Assembly: GCA_964443365.1 (NCBI GenBank)
Contig: CAYUCM010000005.1
Location: 1-30,310 of the forward strand
DNA length: 30,310 nucleotides
DNA from: CAIJKW01 sp964443365
GTDB lineage: Bacteria > Patescibacteriota > Minisyncoccia > Phycocordibacterales > CAIZLB01
Reading direction: 5' to 3'
Part shown: piece after piece, positions 1 to 8,101 of the stretch
Numbering within the stretch: the first letter of the stretch is position 1
How the letters are laid out: each line of letters opens with the position of its first letter
The notes under the pieces: generated by a model
Database searches by the model: none
What the model was told of the DNA's origin: nothing
The model's input: only the letters and a program-made list of their open reading frames with translations
Program-made: the position numbers and the translations under genes

Positions 1-237
1 ACAACAAAGGCTGTCGAAATGGCCAATGTATTGACTGGAATGTTGGGCAACTTCGGTTTCAACCAAGTATCCACAGAAAATACATCTGCACTCAACCGTT
101 CGCGTAAGGAAAGTGGACCCGAAAAAATCATCGAAATGTTAAAACCCGATGATGAGGCGGTCATCACAATCGCACATCCCGGGGTGCTCAAACAACTTCC
201 CGATCACTTCAAACAACGTCTCACTCCAGTCAATTGA
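1..237 (+). CDS. 3' part of a gene of unknown function (truncated by window edge)
   Basis: The frame is open from base 1 and ends in TGA at 235-237. An internal ATG lies at 19, but the codons before it (reading TTKAVE) are also open, so this is probably the C-terminal part of a longer protein. The visible residues are hydrophilic with no membrane segment, and I recognise no domain. G+C is clearly higher than in the neighbouring clpB, and a GC-rich hairpin with a T-run follows the stop directly. It resembles the other isolated G+C-richer genes of this window. The TGA stop argues against UGA recoding in this organism. Confidence 0.55.
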   Translation, partial: TTKAVEMANVLTGMLGNFGFNQVSTENTSALNRSRKESGPEKIIEMLKPDDEAVITIAHPGVLKQLPDHFKQRLTPVN

Positions 238-253
238 CCACCATAGAAAAAAC

Positions 254-292
254 GAGCCTCCGACTTGACCGTCGAGGCTCCGTTCTTTTTTT
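254..292 (+). terminator. Intrinsic terminator of the first gene
   Basis: GAGCCTC (254-260) pairs with GAGGCTC (274-280), and a T-rich run follows at 284-292. It begins 17 nt after the TGA stop of the first gene and separates it from the oppositely oriented tRNA-Tyr. Confidence 0.8.
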
Positions 293-297
293 ATTAA

Positions 298-383
298 TGG
301 TGCGCAGGGAGGGATTTGAACCCCCGTAGCCCGAAGGCGTCTGATTTACAGTCAGATGCAATTGACCACTCTGCCACCTGCGC
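298..383 (-). tRNA. tRNA-Tyr (anticodon GTA), CCA encoded
   Basis: The minus strand gives a complete cloverleaf with acceptor stem GCGCAGG paired to CCTGCGC, an anticodon stem TCTGA/TCAGA around the loop CTGTAAA (anticodon GTA), a long variable arm as expected for bacterial tRNA-Tyr, and a T arm with GGTTCAAATCC. The discriminator A is at 301 and a genome-encoded CCA at 300-298. Confidence 0.95.
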
Positions 384-392
384 GTGCTGTCC

Positions 393-421
393 ATTATAGC
401 AGATAATTTGTTTAATAGCAA
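393..421 (-). promoter_or_regulatory. Promoter of tRNA-Tyr
   Basis: On the minus strand TTGCTA (421-416), a 17-nt spacer and TATAAT (398-393) preceded by TG at one base distance. The predicted start is a few bases before the mature tRNA 5' end at 383. This combines a recognisable -35 with an extended -10. Confidence 0.7.
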
Positions 422-447
422 AAAAACATTTCCCACACATTTGCCAT

Positions 448-3135
448 TTAGGCTACAGAAATAATTTCTCCAGCAAGAACGCTTGCACTACTTTTCTTTT
501 TGTTTTTAACCTCAAAAGTAAACTCCCCACTCTTACCATTAAGACCCACCTTTATAGTACCCCCAGAAGTTATACCCTTATCGATAATAAGTGAGGCCAC
601 CTCTGTCAAAATCTTTGACTGTATCAATCTTTTTAATGGTCTTGCACCATATTGTGGATTATATCCCTCTTTGGCCAAATAAGCGTAAACATCTTCGGAG
701 ATCAAGAGCTTAATTTCTTTTTCAAGTAGACGAGCAACAACTTTTTCAACTTCAATCTCGACAATATTTCTAATAGCTTCAGGACTCAAAATATCAAACA
801 GAACAATTTCATCAATTCTATTTAGAAATTCAGGTCTAAAGTTTTTCTTAAGCTCCCCCATCACTCTAGTTTTTGCATCTTCATATTCAGATTTATCATT
901 TTTATCAATAGCAAAACCAATTTTTTGCATATTATCAATATATTGAGCGCCAATATTTGATGTCATGATAATAATAGTATTTTTGAAATTAACAGTTCTC
1001 CCTTTTGAATCAGTTAATCTACCATTATCCAAAACCTGAAGAAGAATGTTAAATATTTCCGGATGAGCCTTTTCAATCTCGTCAAAAAGAATTACAGAAT
1101 ATGGACGATGCCTTACCGTGTCTGTAAGTGTTGCGCTTTCATCGTGTCCAACATATCCCGGTGGCGCACCAATTATTTTAGATACAGCATGTTTTTCCAT
1201 GTATTCAGACATGTCCACTCTAATTAAAGATTTATCATCATCGAACATGAATTTTGCTAATGCCTTAGTTAATTCTGTTTTTCCAACACCCGTTGGCCCC
1301 AAGAATATGAAAGAACCAATTGGCCTTTGAGGATCATTAATTCCCGCTCTAGATCTTTTAATAGTATCAGAAACTCTTTTAACAGCTTCACTTTGACCAA
1401 TAACTTGTTTTTTCAATTCTTCATCAATTCTTGATATTTTCTTTGCTTCCTCTTCAAGCATTCTTGATACTGGAATTCCTGTCCATTTTGAAACAACACT
1501 AGCAATATCATTTTCTGTAATTTCCTCTTTCAAAATTCTTCTGAAACTTTGCAACTTCTTTAAGCGCTTAGATTTACCATCCAAATCTTTTTCAAGCGCA
1601 GGAATTTTTACATATCTAATTTCAGCCGCTTTTGATAAATCAGCGTAAGCCTCAGCACGCTCAGCCTCTTGTCTTAATGATTCAAGTTGTTTTTTAATAG
1701 CCTTAATACCAGCGAGAGTTTCTTTTTCATTAATCCATTTTGCCTCTGTTTCCTTTGTTCCCTCTTTTAATTCAGAAATATCAGCTTCAATTTCTTTAAT
1801 TCTACCTTTTGCAACCTTATTACTCTGGGCTTCTTTAAGTAGTGCCTGTCTTTCAATTTCAAGGCGCATAATTTTACGATGTGCAATTTCAAGTTCTGGT
1901 GGTTTATTTTCTAATGCAATTTTTAGCGAAGATGCAGCCTCGTCAATTAGGTCCACCGCCTTATCTGGTAAAAATCTATCAGATATATATCTTGACGAAA
2001 GTTTAACAGCGGAAAGTATTGAATCATCCGTAATGTGAACACCGTGATATAGTTCATACTTTTCTTTAAGGCCACGCAATATTGCAATAGCATCCTCTTC
2101 ACTTGGCTCATTAATATACACAGGTTGAAAACGTCTTTGAAGCGCAGGATCCTTTTCAATATGTTTTTGATATTCTTTAAGAGTGGTTGCTCCAATAGCA
2201 CGCAATTCCCCTCTCGCTAAAGCTGGCTTTAACATATTTGAAGCGTCAAGCGCGCCATCAGCAGAACCTGCGCCAACGATGGTGTGTATTTCATCGATAA
2301 ATAAAATTATCTTTCCATCTGACTTTTCAATTTCTTTTAAGATGTTTTTTAGACGCTCTTCAAATTCTCCTCTGTATTTTGTACCAGCAACAAGAAGCCC
2401 CATATCAAGAGAAACTAAATCTTTATCTTTCAAAGATTCAGGTATGTCTCCCATTGCAATTCTGTTTGCCAAACCTTCTGCAATAGCAGTCTTTCCAACG
2501 CCAGCCTCTCCAATTAACATTGGATTATTTTTTGTTCTTCTTGAAAGAATCTGTATTACACGAGCAATCTCTGCGTCTCTTCCAATTACAGGGTCTAATT
2601 TATTCTCTCTTGCAAGAGTTGTTAGATTTCTTGTGTACTTAATAATAGCCTTCATCTTTTTTGGTGCCAATTCTGCATTTGGACCCTTACTTGCCTTTAG
2701 AGATTCAAGAGCCTCAATAATGGCTTCTTTTTCTAATTTGAATTTAAATAATAGTTCACGAGCAGATGAAGCAACATCAAACAATGCGATGAGTAAGTGC
2801 TCAACTGATACAAATTCATCCTTAAGACTAGCGGAAACTCTGCCAGAAGCTTCTATAACCTGAGCTAATTCAGGAGTTAAATATAATTGATACGAAGTAG
2901 CCATGGTGTTGCTTGACTCTCCAGTTTCAATTGCTTCTATTAAATTATCAGCAAGTAGTATTGTATCTATTTCTAATTTATCTAAAATTGCCAACACTAT
3001 CCCGTCCTCTTGAACCACAAGGGCTGTCAAAAGGTGTAATGGATTAACGTGATTTTGACCACGTTCTATGGCTAATTCATGGGCTTTTTTAAGAACCTCC
3101 TTAGCTTTTGTTGTAAAATGATGAATTGGTGGCAT
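448..3135 (-). CDS. clpB: ATP-dependent chaperone ClpB (Hsp100 disaggregase)
   Basis: AAA+ disaggregase that rescues aggregated proteins, in other bacteria together with DnaK. The protein has 895 aa, close to the family length. Order: N-terminal Clp_N repeats (about 1-145); first ATPase domain with Walker A GEAGVGKT at 209-216 and Walker B ILFIDEIH near 280; a long charged coiled-coil middle domain (about 410-545), which marks ClpB rather than ClpA or a short ClpC linker; second ATPase with GPTGVGKTE and VILFDEIEKAHP; C-terminal D2-small domain. The ATG at 3135 is chosen because MPPIHHFT starts just before the Clp_N helix and an extended -10 box ends 9 nt upstream, so the mRNA should be leaderless or nearly so. 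No CIRCE operator is visible upstream. Confidence 0.97.
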   Translation of the reverse strand: MPPIHHFTTKAKEVLKKAHELAIERGQNHVNPLHLLTALVVQEDGIVLAILDKLEIDTILLADNLIEAIETGESSNTMATSYQLYLTPELAQVIEASGRVSASLKDEFVSVEHLLIALFDVASSARELLFKFKLEKEAIIEALESLKASKGPNAELAPKKMKAIIKYTRNLTTLARENKLDPVIGRDAEIARVIQILSRRTKNNPMLIGEAGVGKTAIAEGLANRIAMGDIPESLKDKDLVSLDMGLLVAGTKYRGEFEERLKNILKEIEKSDGKIILFIDEIHTIVGAGSADGALDASNMLKPALARGELRAIGATTLKEYQKHIEKDPALQRRFQPVYINEPSEEDAIAILRGLKEKYELYHGVHITDDSILSAVKLSSRYISDRFLPDKAVDLIDEAASSLKIALENKPPELEIAHRKIMRLEIERQALLKEAQSNKVAKGRIKEIEADISELKEGTKETEAKWINEKETLAGIKAIKKQLESLRQEAERAEAYADLSKAAEIRYVKIPALEKDLDGKSKRLKKLQSFRRILKEEITENDIASVVSKWTGIPVSRMLEEEAKKISRIDEELKKQVIGQSEAVKRVSDTIKRSRAGINDPQRPIGSFIFLGPTGVGKTELTKALAKFMFDDDKSLIRVDMSEYMEKHAVSKIIGAPPGYVGHDESATLTDTVRHRPYSVILFDEIEKAHPEIFNILLQVLDNGRLTDSKGRTVNFKNTIIIMTSNIGAQYIDNMQKIGFAIDKNDKSEYEDAKTRVMGELKKNFRPEFLNRIDEIVLFDILSPEAIRNIVEIEVEKVVARLLEKEIKLLISEDVYAYLAKEGYNPQYGARPLKRLIQSKILTEVASLIIDKGITSGGTIKVGLNGKSGEFTFEVKNKKKSSASVLAGEIISVA

Positions 3136-3144
3136 ATGGGGTGT

Positions 3145-3153
3145 ATTATAGCA
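3145..3153 (-). promoter_or_regulatory. Extended -10 promoter of clpB
   Basis: The minus strand reads TGCTATAAT from 3153 to 3145, with 9 nt between the box and the clpB ATG. No good -35 is seen. Transcription would start within a few bases of the start codon. Confidence 0.6.
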
Positions 3154-3198
3154 TGAAAATGAGTAATTTTAAATATTTAAACACAAAAGCCCACCGAA

Positions 3199-3244
3199 GC
3201 AGACTCTTGCGGCTTACTGATGGTTAAGTAAGCGCAGAGTCTGC
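3199..3244 (-). terminator. Strong hairpin after orphan gene, probable terminator
   Basis: GCAGACTCT (3199-3207) and its continuation to 3218 pair with 3227-3244, leaving an 8-nt loop (3219-3226) and small bulges in the GCG segment. On the minus strand it lies 32 nt after the stop of the gene at 3277-3684 and is followed by GGGCTTTTG and a T-rich stretch. AAGCC inside the hairpin can also pair with the downstream GGGCTT to form an alternative stem, so an attenuator-like switch ahead of clpB is possible but unproven. Confidence 0.5.
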
Positions 3245-3276
3245 ACGATGAGCTATAGTCAATCTGACCCACGGTT

Positions 3277-3684
3277 TTACCCACAGGTTTCAGCGGTCGG
3301 GGTGTAAGAAAGAAAACCACTCCCAACTGGTATCAAGAAAGCTCGAACAAAGTTCTGTTGTTTTCTGCTTTTACAGACTCCCTCATATACTGGAAAAACG
3401 TTAGATTTGCAATTATTTGCTAACAAATTGAGTCTGAATTCCATACCCATAAGTTTGGGCTGAATCCGAAAACTCAATTCACCATCCCTGGTTAGCACAA
3501 AATCAAAAACCGAAAGGGGTGAACTGATCTCTGTGTGACAATAATATTGCCCGTAGTTTTTGGTAAAATTTCCGTTCTCCGAGCTAATGATTACATTAAA
3601 GACAGACTCCGGAAGCAACTCCTGCCCAAGCCCTCCGGTCTCAAAAATCAGGCCGGATATAATATACCTCTTGTTTTCTGACAT
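3277..3684 (-). CDS. Orphan protein of unknown function
   Basis: 135 aa, not recognised. No signal peptide or membrane helix is obvious; the chain alternates beta-prone segments (residues about 5-35, 58-85 and 105-128) with three cysteines in the second half and one at the end. The gene stands alone between clpB and the cysteine desulfurase, has a more balanced base composition than both, and has its own signals: TATAAT on the minus strand at 3741-3736, a leader of roughly 45 nt poor in G and lacking a Shine-Dalgarno, and a hairpin after the stop. It looks like a member of the same class of solitary, probably acquired genes as those at 17008 and 23243. Confidence 0.6.
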   Translation of the reverse strand: MSENKRYIISGLIFETGGLGQELLPESVFNVIISSENGNFTKNYGQYYCHTEISSPLSVFDFVLTRDGELSFRIQPKLMGMEFRLNLLANNCKSNVFPVYEGVCKSRKQQNFVRAFLIPVGSGFLSYTPTAETCG

Positions 3685-3830
3685 AACGAACGATTTGAGT
3701 AATAGAGATTTGAAAGATAGTCGGTGAGGTCACTATTATAGCGGCTCATCTATCCACAAAAGACAATACAACAAGAACTTCCCCGAGTCAAACTAACTAG
3801 GGTAGATTCTAATTTGAATTATTGCAATGA

Positions 3831-5075
3831 TTAAGAAACCCGCCCCACCGCCTCCACAATCGTCTTCCCCGCTCTCATCACATCTTTTTTCTTGGTATAT
3901 TTTCCCAAAGAAATTCTAAGAGAACTCTTAGAACATGACTCCCCTCTAATCTCTTGAACCACATAAGAATATGAATCTTCTGATAAAGTTCTGCAACTTG
4001 TGACGGACGATGCACAAACACCCAGTGCATCAAGAGTTAAAACCAAAAATTCCGCATCAATACCCGGAATGCAAATATTCAAATTATTAGGCAATCTCTC
4101 TCCTTTTTGAATACTTCCATTTACAAAAAATTTATCTTTTATTTTTGAAGAGTTTAATAACACAAGCATCAGATCTCGCAACTGTTCAACTCGTTCAAAT
4201 TCTTTTTTCTTATTTTTTTCAACCATCTCTAAAGCCAAAGCGAGACCCGCTATACTTGGTAAATTTTCTGTTCCAGCACGTCTTCCACCCTCCTGACTTC
4301 CACCCTTATTAACCGAGACAAGCGGAACGATTCTTTTTACAAACAAAGCCCCAACACCTCTTGGTCCATAAATTTTTCCGCCATCAATAGTTAATAGATC
4401 CGCATGAAGTGAAGGTATTCTCATTGGCAAATAGCAAACAGCCTGCGATGCATCGGAATGCAAAAACGGCATTTCAAATTCTGTTCTACCAATTTTTCTT
4501 TTGTATTCTTTTAATTTTTTAGCAATACCTGGAATTGGCATAATTGTTCCAATCTCATTATTTGCATACATAACAGAAACAAGAATTGTGTTTTCTTTTA
4601 ACGAATTTAAAACCTCTTCAGGTTCAATAATTCCATTTTCATTTGGAGAAATTAATGTCAATTCAATTTTCTCATTTTTTTGAAGATCAAATAAAAGTTC
4701 TCTGATTGAGGGGTGTTCAATTGTCGAACTTACCACATGCGGTATTTTACCATCAAAATTATTTAAAATATTTTCATATATAACCCCCTTGAGCTCTCCT
4801 GTTGTAATTTTATTATACGCATTGATTACACCCAAAATTGCCAAAGAGTTTGATTCCGTTCCACCTGATGTAAAAATTATTTCATCACTATGAACTTCTA
4901 ACGCACTTGCGATTCTTTCTCGACAAGAATTTAAAAAGTTCATTGCTAAAACTCCCTCTTTATATATTGACGAAGGATTAGCCGTGTACTTTCTAGCAAC
5001 TCGCCCCATTTCTTTAATTACAGACTTATCTGTAGGCGTAACCGAAGCATAATCTAAATAAATTCTCTTTGACAT
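3831..5075 (-). CDS. Cysteine desulfurase (NifS/IscS family, class V aminotransferase)
   Basis: PLP enzyme that takes sulfur from cysteine for Fe-S clusters or tRNA thiolation. 414 aa, normal length. Visible family features: SGGTESN (70-76) for cofactor phosphate binding, TIEHPS with His121 stacking on PLP, NNEIGT (172-177), HSDASQ with Asp208 and Gln211, the Schiff-base Lys234 in GGKIYGPRG, RRAGTENLP (265-273), and the catalytic Cys361 in SSVTSCRT. The residue before the PLP lysine is usually His (SxHK) but is Gly here. No IscU/SufU scaffold gene is adjacent, so the sulfur acceptor cannot be told. TATAAT on the minus strand (5100-5095) lies 19 nt before the ATG, facing the promoter of the divergent DUF4446 gene. 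Confidence 0.92.
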   Translation of the reverse strand: MSKRIYLDYASVTPTDKSVIKEMGRVARKYTANPSSIYKEGVLAMNFLNSCRERIASALEVHSDEIIFTSGGTESNSLAILGVINAYNKITTGELKGVIYENILNNFDGKIPHVVSSTIEHPSIRELLFDLQKNEKIELTLISPNENGIIEPEEVLNSLKENTILVSVMYANNEIGTIMPIPGIAKKLKEYKRKIGRTEFEMPFLHSDASQAVCYLPMRIPSLHADLLTIDGGKIYGPRGVGALFVKRIVPLVSVNKGGSQEGGRRAGTENLPSIAGLALALEMVEKNKKKEFERVEQLRDLMLVLLNSSKIKDKFFVNGSIQKGERLPNNLNICIPGIDAEFLVLTLDALGVCASSVTSCRTLSEDSYSYVVQEIRGESCSKSSLRISLGKYTKKKDVMRAGKTIVEAVGRVS

Positions 5076-5094
5076 ATTTTATAAACAATTTGTA

Positions 5095-5134
5095 ATTATA
5101 GATACTATACAAAAAAAGATAGATTCTGTATACT
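5095..5134. promoter_or_regulatory. Divergent promoter region, cysteine desulfurase / DUF4446
   Basis: TATAAT on the minus strand at 5100-5095 serves the desulfurase (leader about 12 nt). TATACT on the plus strand at 5129-5134, directly preceded by TG, ends 7 nt before the DUF4446 ATG, which implies a leaderless mRNA. Confidence 0.6.
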
Positions 5135-5141
5135 TTTTACT

Positions 5142-5630
5142 ATGTTTTACTTAAGCTTAGATGCACTAACAATAACCGTCGCGGTGTTGGCCTTAATAAT
5201 ATTGATACTACTTATTTTAATAATTAATTTATACTCCAGAATTAAAAAGCTACTTAGGGGCAAAACTGGATCAATTGAAGACAGTATAAATTTCATGATT
5301 AAGCATATTGATGAACTGGAATCGTTCAAAAAAGAATCTCAAGAATATTTAAAATTGGTTGAAAAAAGACTCAGAAACAGCGTTCAAGGAGTTGATACCT
5401 TGAGATTTAATCCATTTAAGGGAACGGGCGCTGGAGGAAATCAAAGTTTCTCAACTGCATTTATTAATGAACAAGGTGATGGTGTTGTATTTTCATCGCT
5501 ATATTCTAGCGACAGAATGAGTGTATTCGCAAAGCCACTTCAAAAATTCCAATCCACTTTTGAACTTACAGAAGAAGAAGCCAAATCTATTGCCATGGCA
5601 CATGATAAATTGATATTACCAAAGGCTTAG
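5142..5630 (+). CDS. DUF4446 family membrane-anchored protein
   Basis: 162 aa: one N-terminal transmembrane helix (about 9-33), a short basic stretch, a helical region (about 40-78), then the DUF4446 core. That core has the family pattern of an FNPF segment, GAGGNQSFSTAFINEQGDG, VVFSSLYSS and a conserved KPL segment, ending in an ELTEEE helix. The function of the family is not known; the topology suggests an inner-membrane protein with a cytoplasmic globular domain. The ATG at 5142 is supported by the TATACT box just upstream. infB begins 104 nt downstream on the same strand. Confidence 0.85.
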   Translation: MFYLSLDALTITVAVLALIILILLILIINLYSRIKKLLRGKTGSIEDSINFMIKHIDELESFKKESQEYLKLVEKRLRNSVQGVDTLRFNPFKGTGAGGNQSFSTAFINEQGDGVVFSSLYSSDRMSVFAKPLQKFQSTFELTEEEAKSIAMAHDKLILPKA

Positions 5631-5666
5631 CTGAACAAAGAAAACCAGTAGCGCACCCTCACACCT

Positions 5667-5685
5667 CCCTATAGACCAAATAGGG
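5667..5685 (+). terminator. Weak hairpin between DUF4446 gene and infB
   Basis: CCCTAT (5667-5672) pairs with ATAGGG (5680-5685) around a 7-nt loop, followed by an A/T-rich stretch without a clean T-run. It could be a weak terminator of the DUF4446 mRNA. Confidence 0.35.
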
Positions 5686-5734
5686 TTAAATAAAATTTGC
5701 CAAACCAAAAAAAATATTATATATTAAGATTCAA

Positions 5735-7315
5735 ATGGAAATTACCACCAAAGATTCTAGGCCGCCAGTTGTTGTCGTTATGGGACACATTGACCACGGC
5801 AAATCAACTCTACTAGACTACATTAGACACACTAATGTAGTGGATAAAGAAGTTGGTGGAATTACTCAAAGAATGTCAGCATATGAAGTCGTTCATAAGA
5901 CAAAGGATTCTAATGATAAAGACATAGAAAAGAAAATCGTTTTTATAGATACCCCAGGACATGAATCCTTTAACGCCATAAGAGCAAGAGGAGCCTCCGC
6001 TGCAGACATCGCAATTCTTATAGTATCAGCAGAAGAAGGAGTTAAGCCTCAAACGCTAGATGCACTTACCGCAATTAAAAACGCAGGACTATCGTACATA
6101 GTAGGAATAAGTAAAATTGACAAACCAAACGCAGACATTGATAGAACCAAATTATCTTTAGCAGAGAATGAAATCTATGTTGAGGGTTACGGAGGAAGTA
6201 TTCCATGGGTAGCATTCTCTGGTAAAAATGGACAAGGAATTGATGAATTGTTAGATCTTATTTTACTAACCGCAGAAGTTGATGAGATTAGCGGAGATCC
6301 TTTTTCAGATGCTGAATGTATAGTCATAGAGGCCAATAGAGATAAAGTTAGAGGAATATCAGCAACGCTTATTGTAAAAAATGGAACGCTTTATAGCGGT
6401 TCATATATAGTTTCAGGAACAGCACTCTCCCCTGTTCGTATAATGGAAAACTTTTTAGGAAAGCCTCTAAAAGAAGCTGGCCCATCTACACCAGTTAGAG
6501 TTGTTGGCTGGACCGATGAACCTGAAGTTGGAGGTATTTGTTTTACATTCGGAAGTAAAAAAACAGCAGAATCATATATTGACGAAGAAAAAGAATTATC
6601 AAAAACTAGAAATTTGGCCATAGAACAAGCTCGTCAAAAAGAAAAAATAGCAGCAATCAATAAAGCTAATTCTATTGCTTTTGAAAATGGTGAAGAGATT
6701 ATAGAAACCATTACCCTACCTGTAATAATTAAAGCGGACACATCTGGTTCTGCTGAAGCTGTTAAGTATGAAATAGAAAATAAAATAAAAATACCAAACG
6801 TAGACATTAGAATCGTGGCAATGACTATTGGTGATATATTAGAAAATGATGTTAAATTAGCATCCGGAAAAGAAGGTACGGTAATACTTGGATTCAATAC
6901 AAAGGTTGATAATAGCGCTAAAAACCTAGCTGAAAGAAACGGAATTCATTTAATGACATTCAATATCATTTACAAAATGACAGAATGGCTACAAGAATTT
7001 GCAGAAGAACATAGACCAAGAACACAAATAGAAGAAAGCAAAGGAATAGTTAAGGTTCTTAAGGTATTTAGTATCAACAAAGACAAACAAGTAATTGGAG
7101 GTCGCGTTGAATCTGGAATAATTTCACTTAATGATGAAGTTAAAATTCTAAGAAGAGATGTAGAAATTGGAAGAGGACGAGTTAGAGAGTTGCAACAACA
7201 AAAAAATAAAACAAGCACCGTAGAAGAAGGAAAAGAATTTGGAACTTTAATTGAGGCAAAGATGGAAATTGCCGCTGGAGATAAAATAGAGCCATTTCAT
7301 AAAGTTATCAAATAA
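5735..7315 (+). CDS. infB: Translation initiation factor IF-2, short form
   Basis: GTPase that places fMet-tRNA on the 30S subunit. 526 aa, about 300-400 residues shorter than typical IF-2: the protein starts almost at the G domain with no N-terminal extension. G1 is GHIDHGKST (17-25), G3 DTPGHE (72-77), then domain II (about 180-265), the linker helix and domain III (about 270-400) and the C-terminal fMet-tRNA-binding domain (about 420-526). The G4 motif, usually NKxD, is SKID (126-129). The start is fixed by TATATT (5720-5725) 9 nt before the ATG, so a longer N-terminus encoded upstream is unlikely. rbfA follows 18 nt after the stop, a common infB-rbfA pairing. Confidence 0.95.
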   Translation: MEITTKDSRPPVVVVMGHIDHGKSTLLDYIRHTNVVDKEVGGITQRMSAYEVVHKTKDSNDKDIEKKIVFIDTPGHESFNAIRARGASAADIAILIVSAEEGVKPQTLDALTAIKNAGLSYIVGISKIDKPNADIDRTKLSLAENEIYVEGYGGSIPWVAFSGKNGQGIDELLDLILLTAEVDEISGDPFSDAECIVIEANRDKVRGISATLIVKNGTLYSGSYIVSGTALSPVRIMENFLGKPLKEAGPSTPVRVVGWTDEPEVGGICFTFGSKKTAESYIDEEKELSKTRNLAIEQARQKEKIAAINKANSIAFENGEEIIETITLPVIIKADTSGSAEAVKYEIENKIKIPNVDIRIVAMTIGDILENDVKLASGKEGTVILGFNTKVDNSAKNLAERNGIHLMTFNIIYKMTEWLQEFAEEHRPRTQIEESKGIVKVLKVFSINKDKQVIGGRVESGIISLNDEVKILRRDVEIGRGRVRELQQQKNKTSTVEEGKEFGTLIEAKMEIAAGDKIEPFHKVIK

Positions 7316-7333
7316 TTATAATAATTTGAAAAA

Positions 7334-7669
7334 ATGAGAGAAAAAATTATAAGACCTTACAGAGACGATAGAACAGTTCAAGTCATTAAAGAGTTGGCTA
7401 TGAATTTTATGGAGAGAGAATCTAATAGAGCGTCTCTTGTTACTGTTACAAATGTGATACTTAGCGATAGAGCAAAGCGCGCCACAATTCTTTTTAGCGT
7501 CCTACCAGAGGACAAAGCTTCAGCTGTTGAGGAATTTGCAAATAGAAAGAAGGATGAATTTAGAGATTATGTTAAAAAAAATTCCAGATTGGGCATAATT
7601 CCCTTCTTTGATTTTAAAATAGATTTGGGCGAAATCAATAGACAGAACATAGACAGTTTGTTAAAATAG
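7334..7669 (+). CDS. rbfA: Ribosome-binding factor A
   Basis: 111 aa, family length. RbfA binds the 30S subunit and helps late 16S rRNA 5'-end maturation. The single KH-like fold is visible: an N-terminal helix with the RESNRASLVTVTNVILS strand, SDRAKRATILFSVLPED for the central strands, and a C-terminal helix leading to LGIIPFFDFKIDLG (family pattern of P.l.F..D). It lies directly after infB. TATAAT at 7317-7322 gives it an additional near-leaderless promoter overlapping the infB 3' end (11 nt to the ATG). Confidence 0.9.
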   Translation: MREKIIRPYRDDRTVQVIKELAMNFMERESNRASLVTVTNVILSDRAKRATILFSVLPEDKASAVEEFANRKKDEFRDYVKKNSRLGIIPFFDFKIDLGEINRQNIDSLLK

Positions 7670-7738
7670 CGAAAGGAAGTAATGATTGGATAAGGGTGAG
7701 TATGAGTGTAAGAAATTGTGATAATTAGGTAAATTTTT

Positions 7739-7815
7739 GGCGTAGTGGCGAAGTTGGTTAACGCGGCGATCTGCAAAATCGTTATACGCCGGTTCGAACC
7801 CGGCCTACGCCTCCA
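7739..7815 (+). tRNA. tRNA-Cys (anticodon GCA), CCA encoded
   Basis: Acceptor stem GGCGTAG (7739-7745) pairs with CTACGCC (7805-7811). The anticodon loop reads CTGCAAA (GCA), the T arm is CCGGTTCGAACCCGG, and discriminator T and CCA are at 7812-7815. A GATAAT box at 7720-7725 is a likely -10 for this gene and the following tRNA-Leu. Confidence 0.95.
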
Positions 7816-7843
7816 TGTAAAATGATGAGTTTTACAGTTTAAT

Positions 7844-7929
7844 GCTCGGGTGGTGGAATGGTAGACACGAGAGACTTAAAATCTCTTGGCGGCAACGCTG
7901 TGCGGGTTCGAGTCCCGCCCCGAGCACCA
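7844..7929 (+). tRNA. tRNA-Leu (anticodon TAA), CCA encoded
   Basis: Acceptor GCTCGGG paired with CCCGAGC, anticodon stem AGAGA/TCTCT with loop CTTAAAA (TAA), a long variable arm typical of Leu, T arm GCGGGTTCGAGTCCCGC, discriminator A and CCA at 7926-7929. It probably shares a transcript with tRNA-Cys 28 nt upstream. Confidence 0.95.
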
Positions 7930-8024
7930 ACAGATTCGTAATTTTCTAAAATTTAAAATTCCATATGTAAAAAATTTGTATAAGAAATTATACTTGTTTT
8001 AACTTATCAAAAAAAGACAAGTGC

Positions 8025-8053
8025 TTGACTTTGTTCGTCAAATATATTACAAC
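8025..8053 (+). promoter_or_regulatory. Sigma70-type promoter of the 3D-domain gene
   Basis: TTGACT (8025-8030), 17-nt spacer, TACAAC (8048-8053). The -35 and spacer contain the inverted pair TTGAC/GTCAA (8025-8029 and 8037-8041), a possible operator. The predicted leader of about 40 nt carries a small GGACCG/CGGTACC hairpin and then a C/A-rich stretch before the ATG. Confidence 0.5.
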
Positions 8054-8101
8054 AAATAAGGACCGCACATTTCGGTACCACTGAACCAACAAACACAGCT
8101 G

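Noticed and set aside
2183..2863. 226-codon plus-strand ORF opposite clpB
   Set aside because: Antisense shadow of a conserved coding region; composition follows the complementary codons.
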